A stretch of DNA of 37,586 bases from CAZCFB01 sp964511535 (GCA_964511535.1 CAZEFW010000086.1:1-37586); one strand, 5' to 3'. Positions 17,149-25,529 are shown, numbered from the stretch's first letter. Made by a program: numbers and translations. Notes: generated by a model from the sequence alone, not told the origin.

Positions 17149-18504
17149 ATGCCAATCCGGTGGGCCATGCTCGCCGCGCTCGCCCTGGGCGCGGCCGCCT
17201 GTACCTTCGACACCTCGGGGATCTCCCTGGCGCAGCCTGATCCCGGTCTTGACCTGACCGCCGCCCGGGACCACGCCGTCGACGCCCCGGCCCCGGACCG
17301 CGCCGCGCCCGGCAAGGACCGGGGAGGCCCCAGGAAGGACAAGGGCAAGCCGCCGGGAGATCGCTCCAAGCCGCCGGTGGCCGACCGATCGCTGCCCCCG
17401 GACAAAAAGCGCCCGCCCGATCTACAGCAGCCCGACCGGCTGCTGCTGCCCGACGCCACCAGCTGCCCCAAGGGGCTCAAGAAGTGCGGCGGCGCGTGCG
17501 TGAACTGGAACAAGGACAACAAGCACTGCGGCGGCTGCAACAGGCCATGCGCTCCGGGGCAGCACTGCTCCATGGGCAAGTGCTGCAAGAGCGGCTTCGT
17601 GCGCTGCGGCTCGGTGTGCGTCAACACCAGCACCAGCAGCGCCAACTGCGGCAAGTGCAACAACCCGTGCAAGGCAGGCTACCAGTGCACCGGCGGGTTC
17701 TGCTGTCCCAAGGGGTTCCTGCGCTGCGGGGGAAAGTGCGTCGATCCCAAGACCAACCCGAAGCACTGCGGCAGCTGCAACTTCTCCTGCCCGTCGGGCC
17801 AGGTGTGCGAGAAGGGCGCCTGCTGCCCCAAGGGATACCTCAACTGCTCGGGCGTGTGCGCCGACCCCAAGTGGGACCCGAACCACTGTGCCAAGTGCGG
17901 CGCCAAGTGTCCGGCCAACCACAACTGCATCAAGGCCAAGTGCTGCGTCAAGGGCGAGACCAACTGCGGCGGCGCCTGCGTGAACACCACCATGCACCCC
18001 CAGCACTGCGGCGGCTGCAACAAGGCGTGCCCCAACCCCAAGGTGTGCACCGGCGGCGTATGCGGCGGCGGCGGCTCCGTCGCCGGCTGCGCCTCGGGCA
18101 CAGACACCCAGGTGTTCCAGGGCGGCATGCGCGGCTGCAAGGGCAAGCTCGCGTTCAACAAGCGCGCGACCCTGTGCGCAGCCGGCTTCAAGGTGTGCTC
18201 GGCCGAGCAGTGGGTGCTGCTGCGGGGGAGCAAGGCGCCGTCGCACAACTACTGGACCGACGACGTGCTCTACACCTTCGGGGTGAAGATTAACGGCAAC
18301 TTCTACTGCGTGGTGGATCACAACTACCAGTCCTGGAAGTACTGCAGCTCCAGCGTGCCGATGCGCGTCTGCGCGGGCCAGTCGGACCCGCTGGGAAACA
18401 AGTGCAACTGGACCTGGTGCGGCTACTACAAGCCGCAACCCCACGACTACTTCGGCGGCTGCTCCGACAACAAGACCGCCGGCACCCTCTGCTGCGTCAA
18501 GTAG
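17149..18504 (+). CDS. Cys-rich 40-residue-repeat lipoprotein
   Basis: This 451-residue protein has a signal peptide with Cys18 after LGAAA. An acidic/basic Pro-Asp-Lys-rich linker (~30-100) follows. Five tandem units of 40 residues then run from ~105 to ~304, each with the pattern CxxGxxxCxGxCV...HCGxCxxxC..GxxCxxGxCC. Their DNA start points at 17463, 17581, 17701, 17821 and 17941 show a 120-bp period. This type of Cys-rich repeat is common in myxobacterial surface proteins and is probably disulphide bonded. The C-terminal ~145 residues form a separate Cys- and Trp-rich domain with LCAAGFKVCSAEQWV and CNWTWCGYY, which I do not recognise. An extracellular binding role is inferred. The ATG at 17149 is used; the upstream in-frame ATG overlaps the preceding gene. 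Confidence 0.8.
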   Translation: MPIRWAMLAALALGAAACTFDTSGISLAQPDPGLDLTAARDHAVDAPAPDRAAPGKDRGGPRKDKGKPPGDRSKPPVADRSLPPDKKRPPDLQQPDRLLLPDATSCPKGLKKCGGACVNWNKDNKHCGGCNRPCAPGQHCSMGKCCKSGFVRCGSVCVNTSTSSANCGKCNNPCKAGYQCTGGFCCPKGFLRCGGKCVDPKTNPKHCGSCNFSCPSGQVCEKGACCPKGYLNCSGVCADPKWDPNHCAKCGAKCPANHNCIKAKCCVKGETNCGGACVNTTMHPQHCGGCNKACPNPKVCTGGVCGGGGSVAGCASGTDTQVFQGGMRGCKGKLAFNKRATLCAAGFKVCSAEQWVLLRGSKAPSHNYWTDDVLYTFGVKINGNFYCVVDHNYQSWKYCSSSVPMRVCAGQSDPLGNKCNWTWCGYYKPQPHDYFGGCSDNKTAGTLCCVK

Positions 18505-18511
18505 CGCCTCG

Positions 18512-19270
18512 CTACCGCCCGCGCTGGATCGCCCGGACGGTGAAGTAGGTGTCCTTCACGCCGGTGTTGACCTCCCACTCCTTGCGGATGAACTTGGTCC
18601 ACGTGCCGTTGCGCACATGGCTGGTCATCTTGCTCTCGCTGAAGTTGCACACCTGCCCGCCCTTGACCGGCTTGCAGGTATAGCCGGTGCGCTGCTCGGT
18701 CTTGACCTTCACCCCGAGCTTGTTGAAGTAGCGGATGGTGGACGGGTGGTGGAAGTCCTTGCGGATGTCGAACTCCAGCTTCGGGTAGGCCGCGTCGGCG
18801 CCCTCGCGCGGCGTGCCACGCACCGTCCAGTGGGTGTCGGTCTCCTTGATCAGCTTGCCGGCGTAGAGCCCGCCGTATGTGGCCGAGGCGAACTCGTTCT
18901 GGCTGAAGGTGGTGCCCATGAAGCTCTGCTTCTCCACATGGCTGGCCATGCGCCGCACCTTCCGGTAGGCGGGCAGGAAGATGTACATCTTCTTCTGCGA
19001 CAGCACCAGCGCCTTCATCCCCTTGACGTCCCCCGGCGCGAGGAAGTCGGTGCGCCGCTTCTCGGTGCCCTTGATGCGCACGTCCATCTCGATGACGCGG
19101 GGCTTCTTGCCCGGCTCCTGGGTGACGAGCTTGTAGACGAAGTGCTGGTCATCGGCGCGGGTCAGCGCCTTGTCCATCATGGCGATGACCTTGTCTCCTT
19201 TGCTGGCGAACGCAGGGGATGACAGGAACAGAGCGAGCAGCGAGAGCGGGAGCAGTGCGTGCCTGGGCAT
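18512..19270 (-). CDS. LolA-like outer membrane lipoprotein-sorting family protein
   Basis: This 252-residue protein has a cleavable signal peptide (LLALFLSSPAFA-SK near residue 23). The mature part resembles the LolA_like (PF17131) family: a half-barrel of strands around DVRIKGTEKRRTDFLAPGDVKG, KKMYIFLPAYRKVRRM and a SFMGTTFSQNEF segment. These proteins sit in the periplasm and often occur with MMPL/RND exporters; they may carry a lipid in the half-barrel. None of those transporters is next to it, but a FadL-like barrel is divergent across the 153-bp promoter region, which would suit a lipid-handling pair. GGAGG lies 9 bases before the ATG at 19270. It converges with the Cys-rich gene with 7 bases between the stops. 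Confidence 0.83.
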   Translation of the reverse strand: MPRHALLPLSLLALFLSSPAFASKGDKVIAMMDKALTRADDQHFVYKLVTQEPGKKPRVIEMDVRIKGTEKRRTDFLAPGDVKGMKALVLSQKKMYIFLPAYRKVRRMASHVEKQSFMGTTFSQNEFASATYGGLYAGKLIKETDTHWTVRGTPREGADAAYPKLEFDIRKDFHHPSTIRYFNKLGVKVKTEQRTGYTCKPVKGGQVCNFSESKMTSHVRNGTWTKFIRKEWEVNTGVKDTYFTVRAIQRGR

Positions 19271-19423
19271 CGGGTCGAGCCTCCGGTTCGGGTCCAGTAC
19301 AGTTCTACCAAAAAAACAGACGACCTTGTCGTATAAAAATGACAGATCCGTCGCTTTTCTCCCTGCGTCGTTGCCCGGGCTCCGTTGCCGGCATGCCGGG
19401 ATGCGGGTACCGTGGTGGTACCG
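19271..19423. promoter_or_regulatory. Divergent promoter region (LolA-like / FadL-like)
   Basis: This gap holds AT-rich patches (a run of A at 19310-19316 and TATAAAAA at 19332-19339) unusual for the region. It has a palindrome ACGAC-CTT-GTCGT (19320-19332) and two GGTACC sites five bases apart just before the plus-strand ATG. These are candidate regulator sites controlling both genes. No promoter boxes can be fixed with confidence. Confidence 0.35.
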
Positions 19424-20857
19424 ATGCATCCCCCGCTCAGAAGCGCCCCGGCGGCCCTGGCCCTGGCCCTGGTCCTGTGCATCCCCGTCGAGTCGGCGGG
19501 CGGCGGCTTCACCCTCACCTCATTCGGCGGCCGGCGAATGGGCATGCTCTCCAACCTGGGGCGCCCGGACGATCCCACGGCGCTGGTGCACAACCCCGCC
19601 GGCCTCGCCGATCTCAAGGGGGTGCAGATCTACCTGTTCGGCTCGCCCTCCTTCGCCGACCTGGAGCTGAGCATGCAGGCCCTCGACAGCGACCTCTACC
19701 CGGAGGTGGATCGACCGGTGGGGAGCGACGGCTACTACGAGGGGACCATCGCGCCGGAGCGCAGCTTCGGCGTGCTGCCGTACATCGGCGTCACCACCGA
19801 CCTGGGGTTCATCTCGCCCGCGGGCAGGGACGTGGTGGTGAGCGCCGCGCTCTATGCGCCCAACGCCTACGGCGCCTACTTCCCGCAGGACGCGCCCACG
19901 GCGTACAACTTCATCGGCGGCGCCTTTTTGGTGGGGGCCGCCACGGTGGGGGCGGGCTGGCGCATCAACCGCTACATCGCGGTGGGGGCGAACATCTCGT
20001 ACAACTACATGTACCTCTCCATGTCCCAGCGGCTGAGCGTGGCCGACGCGCTGACCCCGTCGGGCCAGCAGCCGGACACCACCGCCAGGAACGCCCAGTA
20101 CGTGGTGGGCGACATCCGCCTCGACTTCGCGGGCACGGACCACGGCGTGGGCTGGGGCGTGGGCCTGTTGATCACGCCGGCCCCCTGGATCGGCATCGGC
20201 GTGGGCTACGACGGCGCCACGCCGCCCGAGTTCGAGGGGGACGTGACCTTCACGCGGCTGCGCGACGAGCAGCCCGACCCACAGCGGGTGCACGACCTGG
20301 TGGGGGTGCTCGGCTACAAGCTGCCCCGCCGGCTCGCCATCGAGATGGTGATCCCGCCCTCCATCAACGCAGGGGTCATGCTGGACGCCACGCGGTGGCT
20401 GGAGCTGGGACTCGACATGCGGCTGTGGCTCTACAACCTGTACGAGACCCAGGTGATCACCCCGCTGTACGCCGAGGGCACCGCCGGCAAGGAGGTGATC
20501 ACCGCCGAGGCGCTGACCCGCAACAAGCGCTACCACCCGAGCTTTCAGCTCACCCTGGGCGCCCTGGCGCGGCCGGCGCGATCCCTGCCGGGGCTCGACC
20601 TGATGTTCGGCGTGGGCTACGACCACTCTCCGATCCCCGACGAGACCTTCACCATCGACAACCCGTCGCTGTCCCACATGAAGTTCAACGTCGGCGCGCG
20701 CTGGCAGATCGACCCGCGCTGGCGCGTGGCGCTGACCTACATGTTCGTGCTCTACCTGCCCCGGGACATCACCACCAGCGAGACCTCCCCGCCCACCAAC
20801 GTCAAGGGGTGGGGGGTATCCCACTCCCCTGCCCTGGCCATCACCTGCACGCTATAA
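19424..20857 (+). CDS. FadL/OMPP1-like outer membrane transport protein (second copy)
   Basis: This 477-residue protein is a paralogue of 1357-2862. Shared features include a signal peptide, the hatch motif GGGFTLTSFGGRRMGMLSN followed by VHNPAGLADLKG, YNFIGGAF, GWRINRYIAVGANISYNYM and DFAGTDHGVGWGVGLL. It predicts an outer membrane channel for hydrophobic compounds. Unlike the first copy it ends in CTL rather than Phe, so the C-terminal barrel signal is weak. The ATG at 19424 is chosen; a TTG 13 codons upstream lies in the promoter region. The 3' end overlaps the convergent dehydrogenase gene by 6 bp. The divergent LolA-like gene suggests a shared task in lipid or hydrophobic substrate handling. 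Confidence 0.85.
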   Translation: MHPPLRSAPAALALALVLCIPVESAGGGFTLTSFGGRRMGMLSNLGRPDDPTALVHNPAGLADLKGVQIYLFGSPSFADLELSMQALDSDLYPEVDRPVGSDGYYEGTIAPERSFGVLPYIGVTTDLGFISPAGRDVVVSAALYAPNAYGAYFPQDAPTAYNFIGGAFLVGAATVGAGWRINRYIAVGANISYNYMYLSMSQRLSVADALTPSGQQPDTTARNAQYVVGDIRLDFAGTDHGVGWGVGLLITPAPWIGIGVGYDGATPPEFEGDVTFTRLRDEQPDPQRVHDLVGVLGYKLPRRLAIEMVIPPSINAGVMLDATRWLELGLDMRLWLYNLYETQVITPLYAEGTAGKEVITAEALTRNKRYHPSFQLTLGALARPARSLPGLDLMFGVGYDHSPIPDETFTIDNPSLSHMKFNVGARWQIDPRWRVALTYMFVLYLPRDITTSETSPPTNVKGWGVSHSPALAITCTL

Positions 20858-23398
20858 GCCCGCCACGCTGCGCAGGGCGTCCACGATGCGCTCCTCGTCG
20901 GGCAGGGCGGCCTGCTCGAGCGCGCTGTTGTAGGGCAACGGGATGTCCATGGCCGCCACCCGGCGCGGCGGCGCGCGCAGGGCCGACAGGGCATGTCCAG
21001 CCACCGCCGCCACCACCTCGGCGCCGAAGCCGTGGAACAGGGCGCCGTCCTCCACGGTGACCAGCCGGCCGGTCTTCTGCACCGAGCGCACCACCGCCGC
21101 GAGGTCCAGCGGCGCCAGGGTGCGCAGGTCCACCACCTCCACCTCCAGGCCCCGGGGCGCCACGGCCTCTGCCGCCTCCATCGCCTTGCCCAGGGCGGCG
21201 CCCACGCTCACCAGGGTGACGTCGCGGCCCGGGCGCTTGATGTCGGCCACGCCGAGCGGGACGATGTAATCCTCCTCGGGGACCGGGCCGGTCACGGCGT
21301 ACAGCAGCTTGTTCTCGCAGAAGAGCACCGGGTTGTTGGAGCGGATGGCCGCCTTGAGCAAGCCCTTGGCGTCGCGGGGGTCCCCCGGGGCCACCACGAT
21401 GAGCCCCGGGATGCCGGTGAGCCACGCCTCGAGGCTCTGGGAGTGCTGCGCGGCCATGCCGAGGCCGGCGCCGCCGGGGGTGCGCACCACCAGGGGCATG
21501 GCGTACTGGCCGCCCGACATGTAGCGCAGCTTGGCCGCCTGGTTCACCAGCGGGTCCATGCAGGTGGTCAGAAAATCGGAGAACAGGATCTCGGCCACCG
21601 GGCGGCTGCCGGTCATGGCCGCCCCCACGGCCGATCCGACGATGGCGTACTCGCTGATGGGCGTGTCGAGCACACGCTCCGCGCCCACCCGCTCCGCCAG
21701 GCCGGCGGTGACGGCGAAGTAGCCCCCGCGGGAGACGTCCTCGCCCAGCAGGTAGACCCGCTCGTCCCGCTCCATCTCCTCGGCCAGGGCCTCCAGCAGC
21801 GCCTCGGAGCAGCTGATCTCCCGCCCGGACTCGGGCGCTGCTTCGCCGGCGGTGAACAGGACCCGCGGGTCAGGCGCGAAGACGTCGGTGGTCAGGGAGG
21901 CAGCCGTGGGCTCCGGCGCGGCGAGGGCGTCCTGCCAGGCGCGCTCCACCAGGGCCTCGGCGTCGGCGGTGGCCGCGGCAACGGCGTCTGGAGAGCCGGC
22001 GGCGCGGATGGGGCAGCGCTCCTGCCAGGCCTCCAGCTCGCCCTCCGGCCGGTAGTCGCCGGGCTCCCCCTCCATGTGGCCGTGCCAGCGATAGGTCAGG
22101 CACTCCAGCAGGACAGGCCCCTCGCCTGCGCGGCAGCGCTTGACCGCCTGCTTCATGGCGTGGTGCACCGCCTGCACGTCGTTGCCGTCCACCGTCACGC
22201 CCGGGATCCCGTAGGCCGCGGCCCGCTCGGCCAGGCGCTCCACTCGCACATGGTCTGACAACGCGGTGAACTCGCCGTACAGGTTGTTCTCCACCACGAA
22301 CACGCAGGGCAGGTCGAACACAGCGGCGAAGTTGACCCCCTCGTGGAACATGCCCTGGTTGGTGGCGCCGTCGCCCATGAAGGCCACGGCCACCTGATCG
22401 GTGCCCCGCAGCCGCGCCGAGTGCGCCGCCCCGGCGGCCGCAAGGGGCGAGGCGCCCACAATGCCGTTGGCGCCGATGGCCCCCACCGCGGCGTCGGTGA
22501 CATGCATGGAGCCGCCCTTCCCCTTGCAGAGCCCGGTCTGGCGGGCCAGCATCTCGGCCATCATGCCGTCCAGGTCAGCCCCCTTGGCCAGCATGTGACC
22601 GTGGCCCCGGTGGGTGGTGGCGATGTAGTCGTCAGCGCGCAAGGCGAAGCAGACCCCCACGGCCACGGCCTCCTGCCCGATGGACAGGTGGATCGCCTCG
22701 GTGGGCACCTCGCCTGCGGCGTTGGCCTGGCTCAGGCGCTGCTCGAAGGCGCGGATCAGCGCCATGCGCTCCAGCATGGCCTTGCTCAGGTCGTCCTCGT
22801 CGGTGGGCAGGTCCTGCTGGCGGTAGCGCACCGGCTGCTGCTCGAGCTCGTCCGCCAGGGGGATCAGGTGTCGGTTGAGGTCCGCCAGCTGCTGCTCGGT
22901 CAGGCGCCCGCCGCGGCGCGCGCCGCCCATCAGCCTCGCCAGGGCTGCGCGGGCCCGGGCCCAGGCGCCGGGCTGGCGATCCCGCTCGGGGGGCAGCAAC
23001 GCCAGCTCCCCCAGCTCGCCCAGCACCTCCCGGTACAGCGGGTAGGCCGGCTTGAGCGCGGGCAGCAGCTTGAGCGCTTTGGCCACCGGGCCGCGCGCCA
23101 CCACCTGGCGGGTGGCGATGGCGCGGGTGATGTTGAGCCGCCCGAGCCAGAACTGGTGGGCGATGTCACCCGACTGGATCAGCTCCAGCTCCGGCTCCAG
23201 GTCGCAGTCGCCGAAGGTCCAGCGCAGCGCGTCGCCGCGCAGGTCCACGGTGACCTGTCCGTCGGGCTCGCGGTAGGTCATTCGCAGCACGAACTTGCCC
23301 GCCAGCATGGCGGCGGCCACCTCCGGCTCGGCGGCCAGGCGGGAAAACAGCGCGTCGAGGACGCGGTACAGGTGCTCGGTGTCTCGGAAGGTCGGCAT
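20852..23398 (-). CDS. Single-chain SCP2 / E1-alpha / E1-beta thiamine-diphosphate dehydrogenase
   Basis: This 848-residue protein joins three parts. Residues ~1-115 resemble an SCP2 sterol-carrier-like domain (LAGKFVLRMTYREPDG, then a DLEPELELIQSGD strand). Residues ~205-500 are an E1-alpha subunit of the acetoin/pyruvate dehydrogenase type: IHLSIGQEAVAVGV, THRGHGHMLAKG, and the thiamine diphosphate site MGDGATNQG (341-349) with NN at 371-372. Residues ~525-848 are E1-beta (YLLGEDVSRGGYFA, a DTPISEYAIVGSAVG segment and LEVEVVDLRTLAPLD). Normally these E1 parts are two genes; here one unbroken frame encodes both. It would decarboxylate a 2-oxoacid or cleave acetoin and pass the group to an E2 lipoyl protein, but no E2 or E3 gene lies near. 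It is the last gene of the TetR operon, 25 bp after the radical SAM gene. Confidence 0.88.
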   Translation of the reverse strand: MPTFRDTEHLYRVLDALFSRLAAEPEVAAAMLAGKFVLRMTYREPDGQVTVDLRGDALRWTFGDCDLEPELELIQSGDIAHQFWLGRLNITRAIATRQVVARGPVAKALKLLPALKPAYPLYREVLGELGELALLPPERDRQPGAWARARAALARLMGGARRGGRLTEQQLADLNRHLIPLADELEQQPVRYRQQDLPTDEDDLSKAMLERMALIRAFEQRLSQANAAGEVPTEAIHLSIGQEAVAVGVCFALRADDYIATTHRGHGHMLAKGADLDGMMAEMLARQTGLCKGKGGSMHVTDAAVGAIGANGIVGASPLAAAGAAHSARLRGTDQVAVAFMGDGATNQGMFHEGVNFAAVFDLPCVFVVENNLYGEFTALSDHVRVERLAERAAAYGIPGVTVDGNDVQAVHHAMKQAVKRCRAGEGPVLLECLTYRWHGHMEGEPGDYRPEGELEAWQERCPIRAAGSPDAVAAATADAEALVERAWQDALAAPEPTAASLTTDVFAPDPRVLFTAGEAAPESGREISCSEALLEALAEEMERDERVYLLGEDVSRGGYFAVTAGLAERVGAERVLDTPISEYAIVGSAVGAAMTGSRPVAEILFSDFLTTCMDPLVNQAAKLRYMSGGQYAMPLVVRTPGGAGLGMAAQHSQSLEAWLTGIPGLIVVAPGDPRDAKGLLKAAIRSNNPVLFCENKLLYAVTGPVPEEDYIVPLGVADIKRPGRDVTLVSVGAALGKAMEAAEAVAPRGLEVEVVDLRTLAPLDLAAVVRSVQKTGRLVTVEDGALFHGFGAEVVAAVAGHALSALRAPPRRVAAMDIPLPYNSALEQAALPDEERIVDALRSVAGL

Positions 23399-23423
23399 CA
23401 GATCTTATCCCCTCGTGAGGTCG

Positions 23424-24476
23424 CTACAGCATCAGCGAGCTGGCCCAGGCCAGGACCGGCTCCATCTTGCCCTCGCACGCCTCGCTGATCTCCACGCGGT
23501 GCAGGGAGACGCACTTGCAGCACGCCTCCCCCTCCGCGCCGGCCAGGGCCCGCAGCCGCGGGTGCTCCAGGATCTCGGACAGGGGCGCGCGCCGGATGTT
23601 GTCCACCGGCCGGCGGCCCCAGTTCATACAGTCCACCACATCGCCGTTGGCCTCCACCGGCAGCAAGAACTTGGGCCAGTGGCAGCTGTATCGCGGCGGC
23701 CCGCTCCGCATCATCTCCAGGTGGGTGAAGGAGTTGAGGATCGGATAGCCCTCGCGCTTGAGCTGGCGCACCATGTCGAAGGCGCGCGCCTGGGCCTCCG
23801 GCGTAGCCTCGTACTGCTTGAGCGTATCGGTGCCAGCTGCGTCGTCGGTGGCGGCCTCCAGGCGCATGGCGTTGAACACACCCACCGCGCCCAGCTCCTG
23901 CAGGAGCGCTGCCATGGCGCGGACCGTCTCGGGCTCCGTGTTCCCCTGCTGGAAGGTGTAGACGAAGATCACCTTCTTGTTGGGCCAGCGCCGGCGCACC
24001 TGCCGGGTGGCGTCGACGATCTTGCCGAACAGCCCGGGGATGGCGCGCATCTCGTCGTGGCGCTCGGACGGGTGGTCCACCGAGATGCAGAAGCGATCCA
24101 GGTGAGGCACCACCCGGTCCATCTTCCGCAGCAGCAGCGAGCCGTTGGTCACCATGTGGGTCCGCAGCCCCAGCTCGTGGGCGTGCCGGCACAGCTCGCC
24201 GATGTCCCGGTGCATCAGCGGCTCGCCGCCCCACAGCGAGACGCCGATGAAGCCCAGCGCCCGGGCGTCGGCGTACAGCTGCTTGATCTCCTGCGTGCTC
24301 AGCTCCTGCTCGCCGTCGTAGAAGCGCCACGCGCAGAAGCCGCACTGGGCGTTGCAGCGGTTGGTCAGCGAGTGGATCAGGTAGAGCTGCCGCCCCTGGC
24401 CGAAGCGCGTCTGCAGCAGCTTGCGCCCCAGGGTCAGCGCGCCGTCCTGGCCGCTCGCGCCGTTTCGCCTTTTCAT
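23424..24476 (-). CDS. Radical SAM protein with SPASM-like C-terminus
   Basis: This 350-residue enzyme has the 4Fe-4S site CNAQCGFC (Cys41, Cys45, Cys48) and SAM-binding LWGGEPL (83-86 GGEP). A second Cys cluster lies in the C-terminal quarter (CMNWGRRPVDNIRRAPL...CCKCVSL), typical of SPASM/twitch domains holding extra clusters. Such enzymes modify peptides, sugars or lipids by radical chemistry; HpnH-like and peptide-maturing enzymes have similar layouts, so the substrate is open. AAGGAG lies just before the ATG, which overlaps the TetR stop (ATGA). It is therefore co-transcribed with the regulator and the SCP2/E1 fusion, implying a joint pathway. No small precursor peptide gene was found in the operon. 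Confidence 0.85.
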   Translation of the reverse strand: MKRRNGASGQDGALTLGRKLLQTRFGQGRQLYLIHSLTNRCNAQCGFCAWRFYDGEQELSTQEIKQLYADARALGFIGVSLWGGEPLMHRDIGELCRHAHELGLRTHMVTNGSLLLRKMDRVVPHLDRFCISVDHPSERHDEMRAIPGLFGKIVDATRQVRRRWPNKKVIFVYTFQQGNTEPETVRAMAALLQELGAVGVFNAMRLEAATDDAAGTDTLKQYEATPEAQARAFDMVRQLKREGYPILNSFTHLEMMRSGPPRYSCHWPKFLLPVEANGDVVDCMNWGRRPVDNIRRAPLSEILEHPRLRALAGAEGEACCKCVSLHRVEISEACEGKMEPVLAWASSLML

Positions 24477-25096
24477 CGCTCTTCTCCTTTGTCCTCACGG
24501 GCGCGCACCAACTCCCGGGCCAGGGCCACCACATGCTCCCGCCGCCGGGCCAGGGCCTCGCCTTCGAGGGGGTCCTCGCCGGTGAGCTCCTGGAGCACCG
24601 GCGCATAGAGGAAGTAGCCGGCCACGGCGCCGAACAGGGTCACCGCCGCCTGGAAGGTCTCTCCCCCGTGACCGAAGCGGCCCTGGAGCAACCCCCGCAG
24701 CGGCAGCAGGTGCCGCTGCACGATGTCCGGCAGCTCCGCCCCGCCGGCCAGCACCTCGTGCATCATCAGCCGCTGGAGCTCGCGCTCCTGACACAGAAAG
24801 TCGAAATAGGCCCCCGCGAGGGCCGGCGCAAGCTCCGCCGGCTCGCCGGCGGCCAGCGCCCCGGCCAGGTGGCGCATCAGCCCCTGCAGCGCGCCGTCCA
24901 CGACCTCGTTGTACAGCCCGAGCTTGCCGCGGAAGTGATAGTTGATCATGGCAGGCGTCACCCCGGCGCCCGCCGCGATGACTCGCACCGAAGCGCCCCG
25001 AAGCCCGAGGCGCGCGAAGGCCGCCTTGGCCGCCACGAGGATCCGCTCGCGCACGCCGTCGGTGTCTGATTGTTCTGCGTTGTTTGCGTTGACCAT
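24473..25096 (-). CDS. TetR-family transcriptional regulator
   Basis: This 207-residue protein has a typical N-terminal TetR helix-turn-helix (residues ~14-62: RERILVAAKAAFARLG, then VRVIAAGAGVTPAMINYHF and the KLGLYNEVV segment). The rest is an all-helical ligand and dimer domain. It is the first gene of the operon with the radical SAM and SCP2/E1 genes and overlaps the former by 4 bp. A 35-bp near-perfect palindrome five bases from its start codon is the obvious operator, so it probably represses its own operon until it binds an effector, perhaps an acyl compound given the neighbours. The effector is unknown. Confidence 0.92.
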   Translation of the reverse strand: MVNANNAEQSDTDGVRERILVAAKAAFARLGLRGASVRVIAAGAGVTPAMINYHFRGKLGLYNEVVDGALQGLMRHLAGALAAGEPAELAPALAGAYFDFLCQERELQRLMMHEVLAGGAELPDIVQRHLLPLRGLLQGRFGHGGETFQAAVTLFGAVAGYFLYAPVLQELTGEDPLEGEALARRREHVVALARELVRAREDKGEER

Positions 25097-25100
25097 GGCC

Positions 25101-25135
25101 CTGTTAAACGATTGTTTTAAACAACCGTTTAACAG
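25101..25135. promoter_or_regulatory. TetR operator: 35-bp near-perfect palindrome
   Basis: Two 17-base arms flank one central base. The left arm reads CTGTTAAACGATTGTTT and the right arm is its reverse complement with a single mismatch (position A/G). The AT-rich site stands out in GC-rich surroundings and overlaps the -10 region and predicted start site of the operon. Its length and inverted symmetry fit binding of one or two TetR dimers. Confidence 0.85.
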
Positions 25136-25154
25136 GGGCGCGCAGCCCTGTCAA
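25127..25154 (-). promoter_or_regulatory. Sigma-70-type promoter of the TetR operon
   Basis: On the minus strand a perfect -35 box TTGACA (25154-25149) is followed after 16 bp by TTAAAC (25132-25127), which lies within the palindromic operator. The predicted transcript starts near 25120, about 24 bases before the TetR ATG. Occupied operator would block polymerase. Confidence 0.65.
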
Positions 25155-25196
25155 CCGCCGCTGCGCATTTTCTGTTCGCGGGCTAAGATCCAGCCC

Positions 25197-25529
25197 ATGG
25201 ATCGTACTGACGATGCCAGCGCCAGCTTCACCTGCCGCCGCTGCGGCGCCCGGGCCACCGTCGACGAGGGGGACACCGCGGACGTGACGCTGCCCTGGGG
25301 GGAGACTCAGGAGCAGTTCACCCGCGGAGCGAACCTGACCTACCAGCCCATCGGTCCGGAGAACCGCCAGCAGATCCAGGACGCTTACAGTGGGCCGCTG
25401 TGCCGATACCACCCCGAGCCCTGGGCAGAGCATGACACCTGGGGCGGCGACAGGGACTTCTATTACGACTGCTGCTGGTCCTTCGACCGGGAGATGCCCG
25501 GCTGCAAGGTGGGGCCCCATCGTCGGTAG
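25197..25529 (+). CDS. Small Cys-rich (zinc-ribbon-like) protein
   Basis: This 110-residue protein starts at an ATG just past the TetR promoter region and carries CRRC near residue 14, then LCRYH in the middle and YYDCCW plus PGC near the end. The paired Cys and His residues suggest bound zinc. No signal peptide is seen. The last 67 bases overlap the 3' end of the convergent polysaccharide-lyase-like gene. I do not recognise the family and no strong ribosome site is visible, but codon use and the Cys pairs support a real gene. Confidence 0.6.
   Translation: MDRTDDASASFTCRRCGARATVDEGDTADVTLPWGETQEQFTRGANLTYQPIGPENRQQIQDAYSGPLCRYHPEPWAEHDTWGGDRDFYYDCCWSFDREMPGCKVGPHRR

Noticed and set aside
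20852..23398. SCP2/E1 fusion as a frameshift or assembly artefact
   Set aside because: The frame is continuous for 848 codons with full motifs in each part and normal linkers, so a sequencing error need not be invoked.
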